Numbered from the stretch's first letter, positions 8,941 through 18,165 are shown. The stretch: DNA of 64,000 nt from Methanotorris igneus Kol 5 (GCF_000214415.1 NC_015562.1:930001-994000); one strand, 5' to 3'. The notes: generated by a model from the letters alone, not told the origin. Translations and numbers: made by a program.

Positions 8941-9102
8941 ACGGAGGAACGGTAACCAGATAACATATTTTAATAACCCAAATTAGACAAACTAATACCA
9001 CAAGTATTATAAGTTGCTTTAAGTTCTCTTTATATTGATATAATTTTTTGATATATATTTGGTATATTATATAAAACTAAAACAACTAAAAGTGTGATGA
9101 AT

Positions 9103-10410
9103 ATGGTAGAAGTCGTTAAGAATGTCGTGTGTCCATTTTGTGGGACACTCTGTGATGACTTAGAAATCCTCGTTGAAGATGGACACATTGTAGGAACAAG
9201 ACATGCATGCAGAATTGGAAACGCAAAATTTATGCACTTTGAAGGTGCAGTGAGATACACAGAGCCATTAATGAGAGAAAATAAAAAAGATGAATTCAAA
9301 AAAGTTGACTACGAAACTGCAATTGAAGAAACCGCAAGGTTGTTGGTTGAAGCAAAATTGCCTTTAATTTATGGATTCTCTGCTACAGAATGTCATGCAC
9401 ACCAATATGCGGTAAAATTGGCTGAGAAAGTTAGTGCAATTATTGACAACACTGCGAGTGTTTGACACGGGCCTTCAATTCTTGGATTGCAGGACGTAGG
9501 ATACCCGGTTTGTACCTGTGGAGAAGTCAAAAACAGAGCTGATGTAATTATCTACTGGGCTTCAAACCCAATGCACGCACACCCAAGACATATGAGTAGA
9601 TACGGAGTATTCCCAAGAGGGTTTTTCAGAGAGAGAGGAAGAAAAGACAGAACATTAATTGTCGTTGACCCAAGAAAGACAGATACTGCAAAATTAGCAG
9701 ATATTCACTTGCAAGTTGAACAGCATAAGGACTACGAGTTAATCAGTGCAATGAGGGCAGCATTGAAAGGGTTTGAGTTGCAAGTTGATGAAGTCGCAGG
9801 AATTCCAGTAGAGTTGATTTATGAGGCAGTTGATATTTGTAAGAATGCTCAATTTGGACAGCTTTTCTTTGGTATGGGAGTCACAATGACAAAAGGAAAA
9901 CACAGAAATATCGACAATGCTATCCAATTGATTATTGACCTAAATGCCTACACAAAATTCGGATTAATGCCAATGAGAGGGCACTACAACGTAAATGGGT
10001 TCAACCAAGTATTAACTTGGGTAACAGGTTATCCATTTGGTGTTGACTTCTCAAGAGGTTACCCAAGATTCAACCCAGGAGAAACATGTGCAAACGATGT
10101 CTTGCAAAGAGGAGAAACTGACATGATGCTCAACATCGCTTCAGACCCAGGAGCACACTTCCCACAAAAGGCAGTCCAACACATGGCAAGAATCCCATTG
10201 GTCTGTATTGACCCACACGAAACACCAACAACACATTTGGCAAACATCATCATACCTCCAGCAATTGCTGGAGTTGAAGTTGAAGGAACTGCCTATAGAA
10301 TGGACGGAGTCCCAATTGAGTTAAAAAAAGTTGTTGAACCACCAGAAGGTCTCTTACCAGACAGAGAAATCTTAAAAATGTTAATTAAGAAGGTTGACGA
10401 AATGAAATAA
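9103..10410 (+). CDS. fwuB: Tungsten-type formylmethanofuran dehydrogenase subunit B, selenoprotein (Sec121)
   Basis: This is the catalytic subunit of the enzyme that reduces CO2 to formylmethanofuran, the first step of methanogenesis. It binds the tungstopterin and a [4Fe-4S] cluster (CPFCGTLC near residues 10-17). TGA at 9463-9465 is read as Sec121 in the context NTASV-U-HGPSILG, where Cys or Sec ligates W/Mo in the family. The reading frame is continuous family sequence on both sides, giving 435 residues. The ATG at 9103 is favoured because GTGAT ends four bases upstream, though ATG 9097 is possible. No other fwd/fwu genes are adjacent. A SECIS and an antisense segment lie in the 3' UTR. 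Confidence 0.95.
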
Positions 10411-10461
10411 ATCAAACAACCTCTATATTGGTTTATTACAAATTCCCTAAAACATGCCCCC

Positions 10462-10486
10462 ACAAACCGGGTATCCTACGTCCTGC
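10462..10486 (+). repeat. fwuB 3' UTR segment antisense to the coding region past the Sec codon
   Basis: These 25 nt are the exact reverse complement of 9489-9513, which starts 23 nt after the Sec UGA. The segment ends 18 nt before the SECIS stem. The length and spacing are the same as in hdrA. Confidence 0.9.
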
Positions 10487-10504
10487 CCCTAACACGCCTG
10501 TGGC

Positions 10505-10537
10505 TTTGAGGGGGAACCCGTTATGGGACCCCTCAAA
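10505..10537 (+). promoter_or_regulatory. SECIS element of fwuB
   Basis: The 9-bp stem TTTGAGGGG (10505-10513) pairs with CCCCTCAAA (10529-10537). The GAA bulge (10514-10516) lies opposite A10528, with CCC/GGG and a GTTAT loop. Confidence 0.93.
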
Positions 10538-10572
10538 ATTTATTTTTTGTTTTTTTGTTTTTTTATTATTTT
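10538..10572 (+). terminator. Oligo-T terminator after fwuB
   Basis: Several T-runs (TTTTTTG, TTTTTTTG, TTTTTTT) directly follow the SECIS, the usual archaeal termination signal. Confidence 0.55.
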
Positions 10573-10712
10573 CTTAATTGTTTTCATTTTCTTATTATTT
10601 TTAGGAGAATACAACGGTAGTTTTGAATATTCAAATTTACCTACTAAAACTTTTTTAATAAGTTTAATCATAAGGAGTTAGGAATTTAAAATCTCTGCGA
10701 TTGGTGAAAGCT

Positions 10713-11381
10713 ATGGAAATAATTCCTGTTTTAGATATTATGAGAGGTTTAGCAGTCCATGGAAAAAGTGGAAAAAGAGAGGAATACAAACCCCTAAAAT
10801 CCGTTTTATGTAACTCTTCCAATCCAATAGAAATAGCAGAAAAATATAAAGAAAATGGAGCAGAAACCGTATATATTGCTGATTTAGATGCTATAATGGA
10901 AAAAGGAAATAACTTTGAGATAATTAGAGAAATAGACATGAACAAAATCGTAGATGCGGGAGTTAGGGATAAAGATGATTTACAAAATGTTTTAAAAATT
11001 TGCGATAAGGCAATTATTGGAACAGAAACATTAAGAGATTTGAATTTATTAAAAGAAAAGGATATTATTTTAAGTTTAGATTTTAAAGATGGAAAATTGC
11101 TAAACTATGATTTAGATATGATTTTGAGTTATGTTGATGAAAAAACACCGCTAATAATATTAGATATCTCTTCAGTTGGAACCCAAAGGGGAATAAATGT
11201 TGAATTGATAAAAGATGTTATAAACAAAGTAAATAACCCAATCTATATTGGTGGTGGGATTAGAGATGAAGAAGATGTAAAAATTGCTTATAATTTAGGA
11301 GTTAATGGGATTTTAATAGCCACTGCCATCCATAAAGGTATTTTAAATTTGAGGGAGTTAATTGAAAAGTATGGCAATTAA
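10713..11381 (+). CDS. HisA/HisF-family TIM-barrel protein
   Basis: The protein has 222 residues. The N-terminal IIPVLDIMRG resembles the HisA catalytic Asp strand, and IYIGGGIRDEEDVKIAYNLGVNGILIATAIHKG is the C-terminal phosphate-binding barrel end. HisA itself isomerises ProFAR in histidine synthesis. This protein is shorter and more divergent (VHGKSGKREEYKP in place of the usual HisA loop), so it may be a paralogue acting on another phosphorylated substrate. The ATG at 10713 follows GGTGAAAGCT. It is not in a his operon here. Confidence 0.7.
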   Translation: MEIIPVLDIMRGLAVHGKSGKREEYKPLKSVLCNSSNPIEIAEKYKENGAETVYIADLDAIMEKGNNFEIIREIDMNKIVDAGVRDKDDLQNVLKICDKAIIGTETLRDLNLLKEKDIILSLDFKDGKLLNYDLDMILSYVDEKTPLIILDISSVGTQRGINVELIKDVINKVNNPIYIGGGIRDEEDVKIAYNLGVNGILIATAIHKGILNLRELIEKYGN

Positions 11382-11472
11382 TGTAAATTTATAGCTATTC
11401 TGCAATTAAATGACAGTTATTTCTCTTCAAATTTAAAATAATGGCATTTTCTAAAAGTTTCGAGGAGATAAC

Positions 11473-12036
11473 ATGAGTTCAATGAGAAGGATTGATATTA
11501 TAAGAATATTGATGAAGCATGTAAAGGATGAGTTAGTTATAAGCAATATAGGATTTCCAAGCAAGGAGTTGTATCATGTTAAAGATAGAGATAGAAATTT
11601 CTACATGCTCGGCTCAATGGGATTGGCTTCATCAATTGGTTTGGGATTGGCTTTATCCACAAATGAGAAGGTTGTTGTAATTGATGGAGATGGTTCAGTT
11701 TTGATGAACATGGGTTCTTTATCCACAATTGGCTATATGAAACCAAATAATTTAATTCTCGTTATTGTTGATAATAGTGCTTATGGTTCAACTGGAAATC
11801 AACCAACGCACACAACAAACACGGATTTGGAAAAGGTTGCTAAGGCATGTGGTATTGATGCTGTGACTGTAGAAACTGAGGAGGAATTGGAGGAGGTTTT
11901 TAAAAAAGCATTAAAGGAGAATAAATTAAAGGTTATCATTGCAAAGGCAATTCCATATAATGAGAAGGTTAAGGACATTGACATTCCACCAGTGGTTATA
12001 AAGTATAGGTTTATGAAGAGTTTTATTAAAAACTAA
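11473..12036 (+). CDS. comE: Sulfopyruvate decarboxylase beta subunit
   Basis: The 187-residue protein is the thiamine diphosphate-binding half of the heteromeric ComDE enzyme. ComDE converts 3-sulfopyruvate to sulfoacetaldehyde in coenzyme M biosynthesis. The ThDP signature is GDGSVLMNMGSLSTIG through VIVDNSAYGSTGNQPTHT (residues about 76-115). The alpha subunit ComD is not adjacent. The ATG follows CGAGGAGATAAC. The length fits the family. Confidence 0.85.
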   Translation: MSSMRRIDIIRILMKHVKDELVISNIGFPSKELYHVKDRDRNFYMLGSMGLASSIGLGLALSTNEKVVVIDGDGSVLMNMGSLSTIGYMKPNNLILVIVDNSAYGSTGNQPTHTTNTDLEKVAKACGIDAVTVETEEELEEVFKKALKENKLKVIIAKAIPYNEKVKDIDIPPVVIKYRFMKSFIKN

Positions 12037-12122
12037 AATATAACATAACTAAAATACGTAGGAAAATTTTAATGAACCAATATACCTCAAAATTGCAAAA
12101 AATAATTTAATTTGGTGGTTTT

Positions 12123-12920
12123 ATGTATATACTAAAAGTCGCTTATGATGGAAGATATTCCTTCCAATCTCAACCACACAGAAACACTGTTGTTGATGTT
12201 TTAATGGATGCCTTAAAAGAATGTGGTTATTTAAAGGAAGAGAAGGTCATATTCAGTGGGGGAAGGACAGATAAGGGTGTCTCTGCCTTAGGAAATTTTG
12301 TTGTTGTTGAGTTAAACAAAGAGCCGATTTTATCATTCATATATTCAAAATTGAGAGGGAAAGGCATTTGGGTTTTGGGATATAGGGAGATAGATGAGAT
12401 TCCAAAGGTAGAGTTTAGGCATTATAGGTATATTTTGCCAGATGAGGGCTATAATATTGAATTAATGAGAGAGGCATCCAAAAAATTGATAGGAACACAT
12501 TCCTTCCACAATTTATCAAAAAAAGATAGGAGTAAAGAAAGAAGTCCAATAAGAACAATTTATGATATCAAAATAGATGCAAATGAGTACTTCATAACTA
12601 TTGACGTTATCGGAGAGAGTTTTTTATGGAATATGGTTAGGAAAATAGTCACTGCCTTATCCTATGTGGGAAGTGAAAAAAAGCCAGTTGATTGGATTGA
12701 TAAACTTTTAGATACACATTATAAGGAAGGCGTTCCTCCAGCACCAGCAGAGGGACTTATTTTAATAGAGGCAAAGGTTAATGTTGAATATATATACGAT
12801 AATTATGTTTTGAGGAGGTTTAGAGAAGAATGGGAAGAGGAATATGGAAAGAGTATAATGAAATTGGGTATTTGTAAGAGTATGTTAAATTTTTTAAATA
12901 AACCCAAAAATTCTAAATAA
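12123..12920 (+). CDS. truA: tRNA pseudouridine(38-40) synthase
   Basis: The 265-residue protein has the catalytic motif GGRTDKGVSALGNF (about residues 46-59, Asp in RTD), which defines TruA. It isomerises uridines at positions 38-40 in the anticodon arm. FLWNMVRKIV near residue 174 is the second conserved TruA block. It starts after TTTGGTGGTTTT. The divergent short second half is typical of methanococcal members. Confidence 0.88.
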   Translation: MYILKVAYDGRYSFQSQPHRNTVVDVLMDALKECGYLKEEKVIFSGGRTDKGVSALGNFVVVELNKEPILSFIYSKLRGKGIWVLGYREIDEIPKVEFRHYRYILPDEGYNIELMREASKKLIGTHSFHNLSKKDRSKERSPIRTIYDIKIDANEYFITIDVIGESFLWNMVRKIVTALSYVGSEKKPVDWIDKLLDTHYKEGVPPAPAEGLILIEAKVNVEYIYDNYVLRRFREEWEEEYGKSIMKLGICKSMLNFLNKPKNSK

Positions 12921-12941
12921 GATTAATACAAATCAGCTAAT

Positions 12942-13118
12942 GTGTGATATCATGTATTACATCTCAGCAATAGGAGTGGATATATCCTCGCAACGTCGCG
13001 TCGTTGCATCCCGCACTAATACCTCCTCGCTATGCTCGGAGGTATAAAATTCTTTCTTTAATGAAGTAAATAAGTGTGATATCATGTATTACATCTCAGC
13101 AATAGGAGTGGATATATC
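12942..13118 (+). repeat. Direct 45-bp duplication of a gene start, separated by an 87-bp palindromic insert
   Basis: Bases 12942-12986 are identical to 13074-13118. They contain the ribosome site and first 12 codons of the following gene. Between them, 12987-13073 holds two hairpins (GCAACG-tcgcgt-CGTTGC, and ATACCTCC-tcgctatgctc-GGAGGTAT). Read from the first copy (ATG 12952), the frame ends at TAA 13045-13047, so that copy is a decoy start of about 31 codons. Confidence 0.85.
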
Positions 13119-13797
13119 TTCAAATGATGTCTCAACGAATCCAAAGGTAAATGAAAAAATAGACTATGAGATAAAAAAGGAACTTCCAAAAATTGGGGTT
13201 AAGGCAGCATTAACAAATATCACTGGTGACGATATTGTTATAACTTCCTTTGTTCCAGAGAATTTAATTGAGGAGACAAACAAAATAATCATTGATATAT
13301 TAAAAAAACATGCTGAAGGTTTTAATGATTTAAACGGCATCTCAGATAACCCAGAGGATGCGGGTGAGGGGATTTCTTACGCTATTGCAAAGGCCGGCTC
13401 TAAATACGGAGATGCATTGATTGTTTCATTTGACACTTATGGGGGAGAAGATATCGTTAATGAGATGGCGTTGTTTGTGGAGGAAATCGGAAAAAAGTTT
13501 GGATATGACGCCTCTTCATCTGTCTCAAATAAACCAAAGAAAATTCATGGAGTGGGGTATGTTGGGGTTTCGACAGATGATCCCGTTGTGGTTATAACTT
13601 TTAAAGAACTTAAAGAACTTCCAAAATTGGCTGGAATGATATTTGGGGGGTTATTAGGGTTTGATAGGGTCTATTTTGTAAGGAAGGGAACACCAACAAA
13701 TATTCTTCCACCCGGGGTTATATACACAATGTCTGCATTTTTAAATGGGAATGTTATCGACTTGTATGATGGAATAAAGAGGAGATTTAACATATAG
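13084..13797 (+). CDS. Conserved archaeal protein of unknown function
   Basis: The 237-residue soluble protein begins MYYISAIGVDISSNDVSTNP. It contains SDNPEDAGEGISYAIAKAGSKYGDALIVSFDTYGG and ends RRFNI. I recognise no domain with confidence. The Gly/Asp-rich central part and many alternating strands suggest a compact alpha/beta fold. Its 5' end is duplicated immediately upstream. Its stop codon TAG is formed by the left end of an inverted-repeat element (TATAGTCG, 13793 onward), so the original C-terminus may have been different. Confidence 0.75.
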   Translation: MYYISAIGVDISSNDVSTNPKVNEKIDYEIKKELPKIGVKAALTNITGDDIVITSFVPENLIEETNKIIIDILKKHAEGFNDLNGISDNPEDAGEGISYAIAKAGSKYGDALIVSFDTYGGEDIVNEMALFVEEIGKKFGYDASSSVSNKPKKIHGVGYVGVSTDDPVVVITFKELKELPKLAGMIFGGLLGFDRVYFVRKGTPTNILPPGVIYTMSAFLNGNVIDLYDGIKRRFNI

Positions 13798-13915
13798 TCG
13801 TTCTGCGAATGAGGATCCTAAATCATTACTCCAAATTTCAATCTTAGGTTTTTTAACAAACATCTAATTTAAAATTTAAGTATGTTAAAGGTCATTTAAT
13901 TGCAGAATGACTATA
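13793..13915. mobile_element. MITE-like element, about 123 bp
   Basis: The terminal repeats are TATAGTCGTTCTGC (13793-13806) and GCAGAATGACTATA (13902-13915), 13 of 14 matching. It has no coding capacity. A sequence resembling the right end, with its adjoining CAATTAAATGAC, also occurs at 11390-11413. Confidence 0.75.
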
Positions 13916-13969
13916 ATTGACTCTAAACAGAGTGTTATTTAAGCAAAAAAATAAAATGAAGGGAAAAAT

Positions 13970-14590
13970 ATGGACTATCAATTTGCATTATTGGCACTCA
14001 CGTCCCTATTTGCAATAATTAATCCAGTTGGATTAGTTCCAGTATTTATGGCTATAACAGCCCAATATACGCATGAAGAAAGATTGAGGATTATAAAGAA
14101 AACCACCATAGCAACACTCATAATACTTATTTCTTTTGCATTGTTGGGGAAATATATTTTGTTGTTTTTTGGAATATCTATCCAAGCATTTAGAATAGCC
14201 GGGGGGATATTACTATTTACCATCTCAATGGACATGCTTCATGGGAAAATTTCAAGGGTTAGACATTCAAAAACAGAACAAGAAATTGCATCAGAATTAG
14301 AGGATATAGCAATCATTCCACTTGCAATGCCACTATTGGCAGGGCCAGGAGCTATAACATCAGTTATTGTCTTAATGACAAAGGCAAGTAGTTATGATGA
14401 TAAATTGGCAGTTATCTTAGCAATATTAACATGTGTCCTCTCAACTTACGCAATTTTAAAATCAGCAGAAAAAATAGAAGATAAACTTAGCCCAATAGGA
14501 ATCAAAATAATGACAAGAATGATGGGGTTAATGTTGGCAGCCATATCAGTCCAAATGATATTAGATGGTATTAAGGATGTGTTCTTTTAA
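13970..14590 (+). CDS. MarC-family integral membrane protein (UPF0056)
   Basis: The 206-residue protein has about six hydrophobic segments. The N-terminal LFAIINPVGLVPVFMAIT and the central PLAMPLLAGPGAITSVIVL are MarC family hallmarks. MarC proteins were once linked to multiple antibiotic resistance, but the role remains unestablished and a transporter function is only suspected. ATG 13970 follows GAAGGGAAAAAT. It converges on the mscS gene 9 nt away. Confidence 0.85.
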   Translation: MDYQFALLALTSLFAIINPVGLVPVFMAITAQYTHEERLRIIKKTTIATLIILISFALLGKYILLFFGISIQAFRIAGGILLFTISMDMLHGKISRVRHSKTEQEIASELEDIAIIPLAMPLLAGPGAITSVIVLMTKASSYDDKLAVILAILTCVLSTYAILKSAEKIEDKLSPIGIKIMTRMMGLMLAAISVQMILDGIKDVFF

Positions 14591-14599
14591 AGTTAAAAA

Positions 14600-15661
14600 T
14601 TAGTTATCCCTCCTTAAATAAACCGTCTGCGTTGGGAATGCCATTTCAATACCTTCTTTTTCAAATTCTTCTTTTATTTTAAGATTTATTTCATTTAAGG
14701 CATTTAAATAGTAATCAAACCCTAAATTTTTTATAAAATACTCAACTCTCAAATTTAAACTCCAATCACCATATTCAACAAAATGTATTCTTATTGGTTC
14801 AACAACTGCAGGGTGATTTTTTAAAATATCCTTTAAAATTTCTTCTGCTTTTTTAATTTTATCTGCTGGAGTATCGTAAGTTATACCTATAGTAGTCAAA
14901 ACTCTCCTCTTCCTCATTGCTGAAAAGTTCTCTATAACATTTGTTGAGAGTGAGGCATTTGGGATGGTGATTAAAGAGTCTCCAAAAGTTCTTATCCTCG
15001 TGCTTCTAATCCCTATTTCCTCTACAATTCCCTCATAGTCAGAAACCTTAATCCAATCTCCAATTGTGAATGGCTTATCAACAATAATCAAAATTCCAGC
15101 AATTAAGTTCTCTAAAGTATCCTTTGATGCCAATGCCACGGCCAAACCACCAATACCTAAACCAGCCAACAGTGTTGTAACATCATACCCCAAATTATCC
15201 AAGATAACTACAAATCCAAACACTACAATCAATATCTTCAAAAATTTCCTGAGTGGGGGAATTAACTGGTCATCAAGTTTGCTCTCTGTTTTTTCTGTTA
15301 ATGGAACAACATACTCAAGAATGAAATCGTCAACAAACTTAATTAAAAACAATATTACACAAAGCGTAACCGCTACAACAACCCCCTCATTTATGAGGAT
15401 TGAAATGTTTTCAGGAAGTTCTAAAAAACTAAACCCTATCCAAATCCCAGATATCACCGCCAAGATTACCAATGGTTCATCTATGGCATACAAGAATATA
15501 TCATCCAACTTTGTTTTGGTTCTACTAACCATTGCTTTTATGTAGTTTTTAATTACGTAATGCAATACTCTACCAAGAAATATCCCAAATAAAATACTTA
15601 AAATGCATAAAAGGTAATTTTTTAGAGGATTTCCAAAATAAACAGCATTTAGTATTTCCAT
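14600..15661 (-). CDS. Small-conductance mechanosensitive channel (MscS family)
   Basis: The 353-residue protein has about five N-terminal membrane segments. The pore-lining helix and beta domain follow: TTLLAGLGIGGLAVALASKDTLENLIAGILIIVDKPFTIGDWI, cut here into its Gly/Ala-rich TM3 and the DxxxVGDWI-like linker. A C-terminal alpha/beta domain completes the fold. It opens under membrane tension to release solutes. ATG 15661 is chosen because GGGGATGA precedes it. ATGs 6 and 12 nt upstream are possible. It resembles the characterised MscMJ type. Confidence 0.9.
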   Translation of the reverse strand: MEILNAVYFGNPLKNYLLCILSILFGIFLGRVLHYVIKNYIKAMVSRTKTKLDDIFLYAIDEPLVILAVISGIWIGFSFLELPENISILINEGVVVAVTLCVILFLIKFVDDFILEYVVPLTEKTESKLDDQLIPPLRKFLKILIVVFGFVVILDNLGYDVTTLLAGLGIGGLAVALASKDTLENLIAGILIIVDKPFTIGDWIKVSDYEGIVEEIGIRSTRIRTFGDSLITIPNASLSTNVIENFSAMRKRRVLTTIGITYDTPADKIKKAEEILKDILKNHPAVVEPIRIHFVEYGDWSLNLRVEYFIKNLGFDYYLNALNEINLKIKEEFEKEGIEMAFPTQTVYLRRDN

Positions 15662-15785
15662 ATTCATCCCCATTTTTGTATAAAAAGTATTAAATCAAAG
15701 ATACTAAATTCTGCAATTACATAAATTTTGATGCGATACTATTAATATTTTAGTTCTTTAGTTTTAGTCTTTAGTTATTGTATAT

Positions 15786-16715
15786 TTATTGTAATTTTTC
15801 TCTAATTGGCGATAACATTTCAATTAATTCCTCTGCAACAGCATTTTTTAAGTCCATTGGGTGCAATTTTCCTTCAGTAAATATTTTTTCTAATTCCTCA
15901 TAACTATTAACCACCAAGTCCCCGCCATACTTCTCTGGTCTCTTTATTGTTAAAGGATATTCAAGGAAGTATTTTGCTATCTCCATGATTGGATTGCCCT
16001 CAACAACTTTTGCTGGACAATAAGCCTTTTTTATCTTACTTTTAATAACATCTGGTTCATCATCAACAGCTATAAAGTTCCCCTTTGATGAGCTCATCTT
16101 TCCTTCTCCATCCAAACCAGTTAACACTGGGTTGTGTATGCAAACAGGTGCTTTATAGCCCAAACTTGGCAAGAGTTCTCTTGCGAGCATGTGTATCTTC
16201 CTCTGCTCCATTCCACCAACAGCAACATCAACATTGAGATGCTTTATGTCATTAACTTGCATAATTGGGTAAATAACCTCTGCAACCTTTGGATTCTCAT
16301 CTTCTCTTGCTATAACTTCCATACTTCTTCTTGCTCTTTTTAATGTGGTTTTTAAAGCAAGTTTATAAACATCTAAGGTGTATTCTTTATCCAACTGAAA
16401 CTCACTCCCATAAACATACTCTGCCTTAACCCCCATTGCTTCAAAACATCTCTTGTTGTATTCCGCTAATTCTTTAATTTCTTCCATAGTTCCTTTCTGA
16501 TTTAAGTAAGCATGTAAATCAGCAAGCAATATAACAACATCAAATCCCGCATTCTGCAAGTCAATCATCTTTCTTATTTGCAAGTAATGTCCTAAATGTA
16601 TCTTTCCACTTGGTTCAAATCCAATGTATGCCCTCTTATCTTTCTTCTCCATAACTTCCTTTAATTCTTCAACAGATACTACTTCCAAAGTATTTTTTAA
16701 TATATCATCAATCAT
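15786..16715 (-). CDS. tyrS: Tyrosyl-tRNA synthetase
   Basis: The protein has 309 residues. [10 protein letters not shown] (HIGH-type motif, about residues 36-45) and KMSSSKGN (KMSKS-type, about 204-211) identify a class I synthetase. [13 protein letters not shown] and the short archaeal/eukaryotic form without a C-terminal S4 domain point to TyrRS. It charges tRNA-Tyr. The true start is ATG 16715 after GGGAGGGAAAAACT. An upstream in-frame extension to 16823 lies in AT-rich non-coding DNA and includes the GGCAAAACC hairpin, so it was rejected. Confidence 0.93.
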   Translation of the reverse strand: MIDDILKNTLEVVSVEELKEVMEKKDKRAYIGFEPSGKIHLGHYLQIRKMIDLQNAGFDVVILLADLHAYLNQKGTMEEIKELAEYNKRCFEAMGVKAEYVYGSEFQLDKEYTLDVYKLALKTTLKRARRSMEVIAREDENPKVAEVIYPIMQVNDIKHLNVDVAVGGMEQRKIHMLARELLPSLGYKAPVCIHNPVLTGLDGEGKMSSSKGNFIAVDDEPDVIKSKIKKAYCPAKVVEGNPIMEIAKYFLEYPLTIKRPEKYGGDLVVNSYEELEKIFTEGKLHPMDLKNAVAEELIEMLSPIREKLQ

Positions 16716-16740
16716 AGTTTTTCCCTCCCTTATATTTAAC

Positions 16741-16761
16741 GGCAAAACCCAAGGTTTTGCC
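16741..16761. repeat. GGCAAAACC/GGTTTTGCC hairpin upstream of tyrS
   Basis: A perfect 9-bp inverted repeat with a 3-nt loop. The same hairpin with different loops occurs near 711, 8889 and 30623. The latter two lie in or next to the TIR-family elements. Confidence 0.6.
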
Positions 16762-16912
16762 AAATATTTTTTGATTATGCACAATAGCCACTTATAACGC
16801 AAATGGCTATATATAAACCCCAAAAAATAAATAGGTAATGTTAATGTTTAATGTAAGGGATTATGGACGAAAATTTTTATACTCCATCTTATATATTTAA
16901 TTTGGTGAGAAA

Positions 16913-17518
16913 ATGAGAAAAGTCATTACTGCAAAAACATCATGTAGTGAAGAAATGCTTGAAATTTGCGATAGAATATCAAAATTAAACATTGACTGCT
17001 TAATAGAATCAAGAGAAAATTTGTTGAGGATTAAGATTTTTGGTTATGACAAGGATTCAATTGTTGAAAATTACAGAACAATAGTATCAATAATAGAGAG
17101 AGTCCACAGAAAATATACAAAAGATGAAGAAGGAATGTATGAATATAGTTTAAGTGATTTGAAATATCCTGTAAACAAGGATTTAATAATCGATACCTTA
17201 AAAGCTTTAGGTCATAATGTTAAGTATTTAAAGGAAGAAGGTGTTATTAAAACTTCACTTGAATTGGATAAGTTAAATGAAATTTTATGTGAGTTGAATG
17301 AAATTTATGGGGAACTTGCATTTAGAAACATTGGTTCAAAACCAGTAAAGAATGTTATTGTTCTTGCGGCCTATTTAACTGGTAAAGACGTTGATGAGGT
17401 AATTGAAGAAGGACTCGAAAAGGAATTTTTCAGGGAAGAAAATGGAAGAATCGTATTAAATAAAGATATAAAGTTGGCAAAAAAGGAACTCGCAGGAATA
17501 GAAGTCGAAAAACAATAA
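16913..17518 (+). CDS. Conserved archaeal protein, DUF2067-like
   Basis: The 201-residue soluble protein begins MRKVITAKTSCSEEMLEICDRISKL. It looks like the archaeal DUF2067 group, which has an N-terminal alpha/beta module and a C-terminal helical part. That assignment is from memory of the pattern and gene neighbourhood (next to rpoL in methanococci). It starts after TTTGGTGAGAAA and is followed by rpoL after 76 nt. No catalytic residues are evident, and the function is unknown. Confidence 0.6.
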   Translation: MRKVITAKTSCSEEMLEICDRISKLNIDCLIESRENLLRIKIFGYDKDSIVENYRTIVSIIERVHRKYTKDEEGMYEYSLSDLKYPVNKDLIIDTLKALGHNVKYLKEEGVIKTSLELDKLNEILCELNEIYGELAFRNIGSKPVKNVIVLAAYLTGKDVDEVIEEGLEKEFFREENGRIVLNKDIKLAKKELAGIEVEKQ

Positions 17519-17594
17519 ATTAAAGTTAATTTAATGTAAATTTAATTTAAAATTTTTTCTTTTAATTTTCATAAAATAAAGGAGGAGATAAATT

Positions 17595-17894
17595 ATGGAC
17601 AAAAAAATGGTAAAAATTTTAGAAAAAAAAGAAAATTTAATAGAAGTTGAGTTGTTAAATGAAGACCACTCATTGTGTAATGTGTTAAAGGATATTTTGC
17701 TAAATAAAGATGGTGTTTTGATGGCCTCCTATTCAATAGACCACCCAGTTTTAGACCCCAACACCGGAAGATATATATCAAACCCAAAGTTATTGGTTAA
17801 GACCAAAGAAGGTATTAATGCAGAAGAAGTTTTAAAAGAGGCACTAAAGGATTTAATAAAGATGTGTGACGAATTATTACAGAACATAAACTAA
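17595..17894 (+). CDS. rpoL: DNA-directed RNA polymerase subunit L
   Basis: The 99-residue protein contains the RpoL signature LLNEDHSLCNVLKDILL and YSIDHPVLDPNTGRY, related to eukaryotic Rpb11. It pairs with subunit D to form the platform for polymerase assembly. The ATG follows GGAGGAGATAAATT, an unusually strong ribosome site. The size is normal. Confidence 0.93.
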   Translation: MDKKMVKILEKKENLIEVELLNEDHSLCNVLKDILLNKDGVLMASYSIDHPVLDPNTGRYISNPKLLVKTKEGINAEEVLKEALKDLIKMCDELLQNIN

Positions 17895-18097
17895 GGATAA
17901 AATATAAAAAACATGAGGACAGTTAAAGTTAAATACCTCTTATGATATTAATTAGGCATAATATCAATCTATTAAATTTTTAGCATGCATACAAATCAAT
18001 AACAAATCTACTTTTTTCAATACATTATTTTAAAAATTAAAGAATAAACAATCACGTATGGTTAAAAATCGTAATTTTTAGCTAAGCTATCTTTGCA

Positions 18098-18112
18098 GTA
18101 ATATTTATATAA
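18098..18112 (+). promoter_or_regulatory. Probable TATA box of the L1-L10 operon
   Basis: TTTATATAATAGG (about 18101-18113) lies about 55-65 nt before the L1 ATG. The 270-nt gap from rpoL is otherwise AT-rich without features. Confidence 0.5.
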
Positions 18113-18165
18113 TAGGTTATGTATAGTAATGATGCTCTATACACTAATTAAAGGGAGGCAATAGC

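Noticed and set aside
9487-10410. Separate fwuB C-terminal gene
   Set aside because: Same reason. Sequence is continuous through Sec121.
12952-13047. Short ORF from the first copy of the duplicated gene start
   Set aside because: Ends after the hairpin insert and carries only the 12 duplicated codons of a real gene.
16716-16823. N-terminal extension of tyrS
   Set aside because: AT-rich, contains a repeat hairpin, and the strong ribosome site lies just before ATG 16715.
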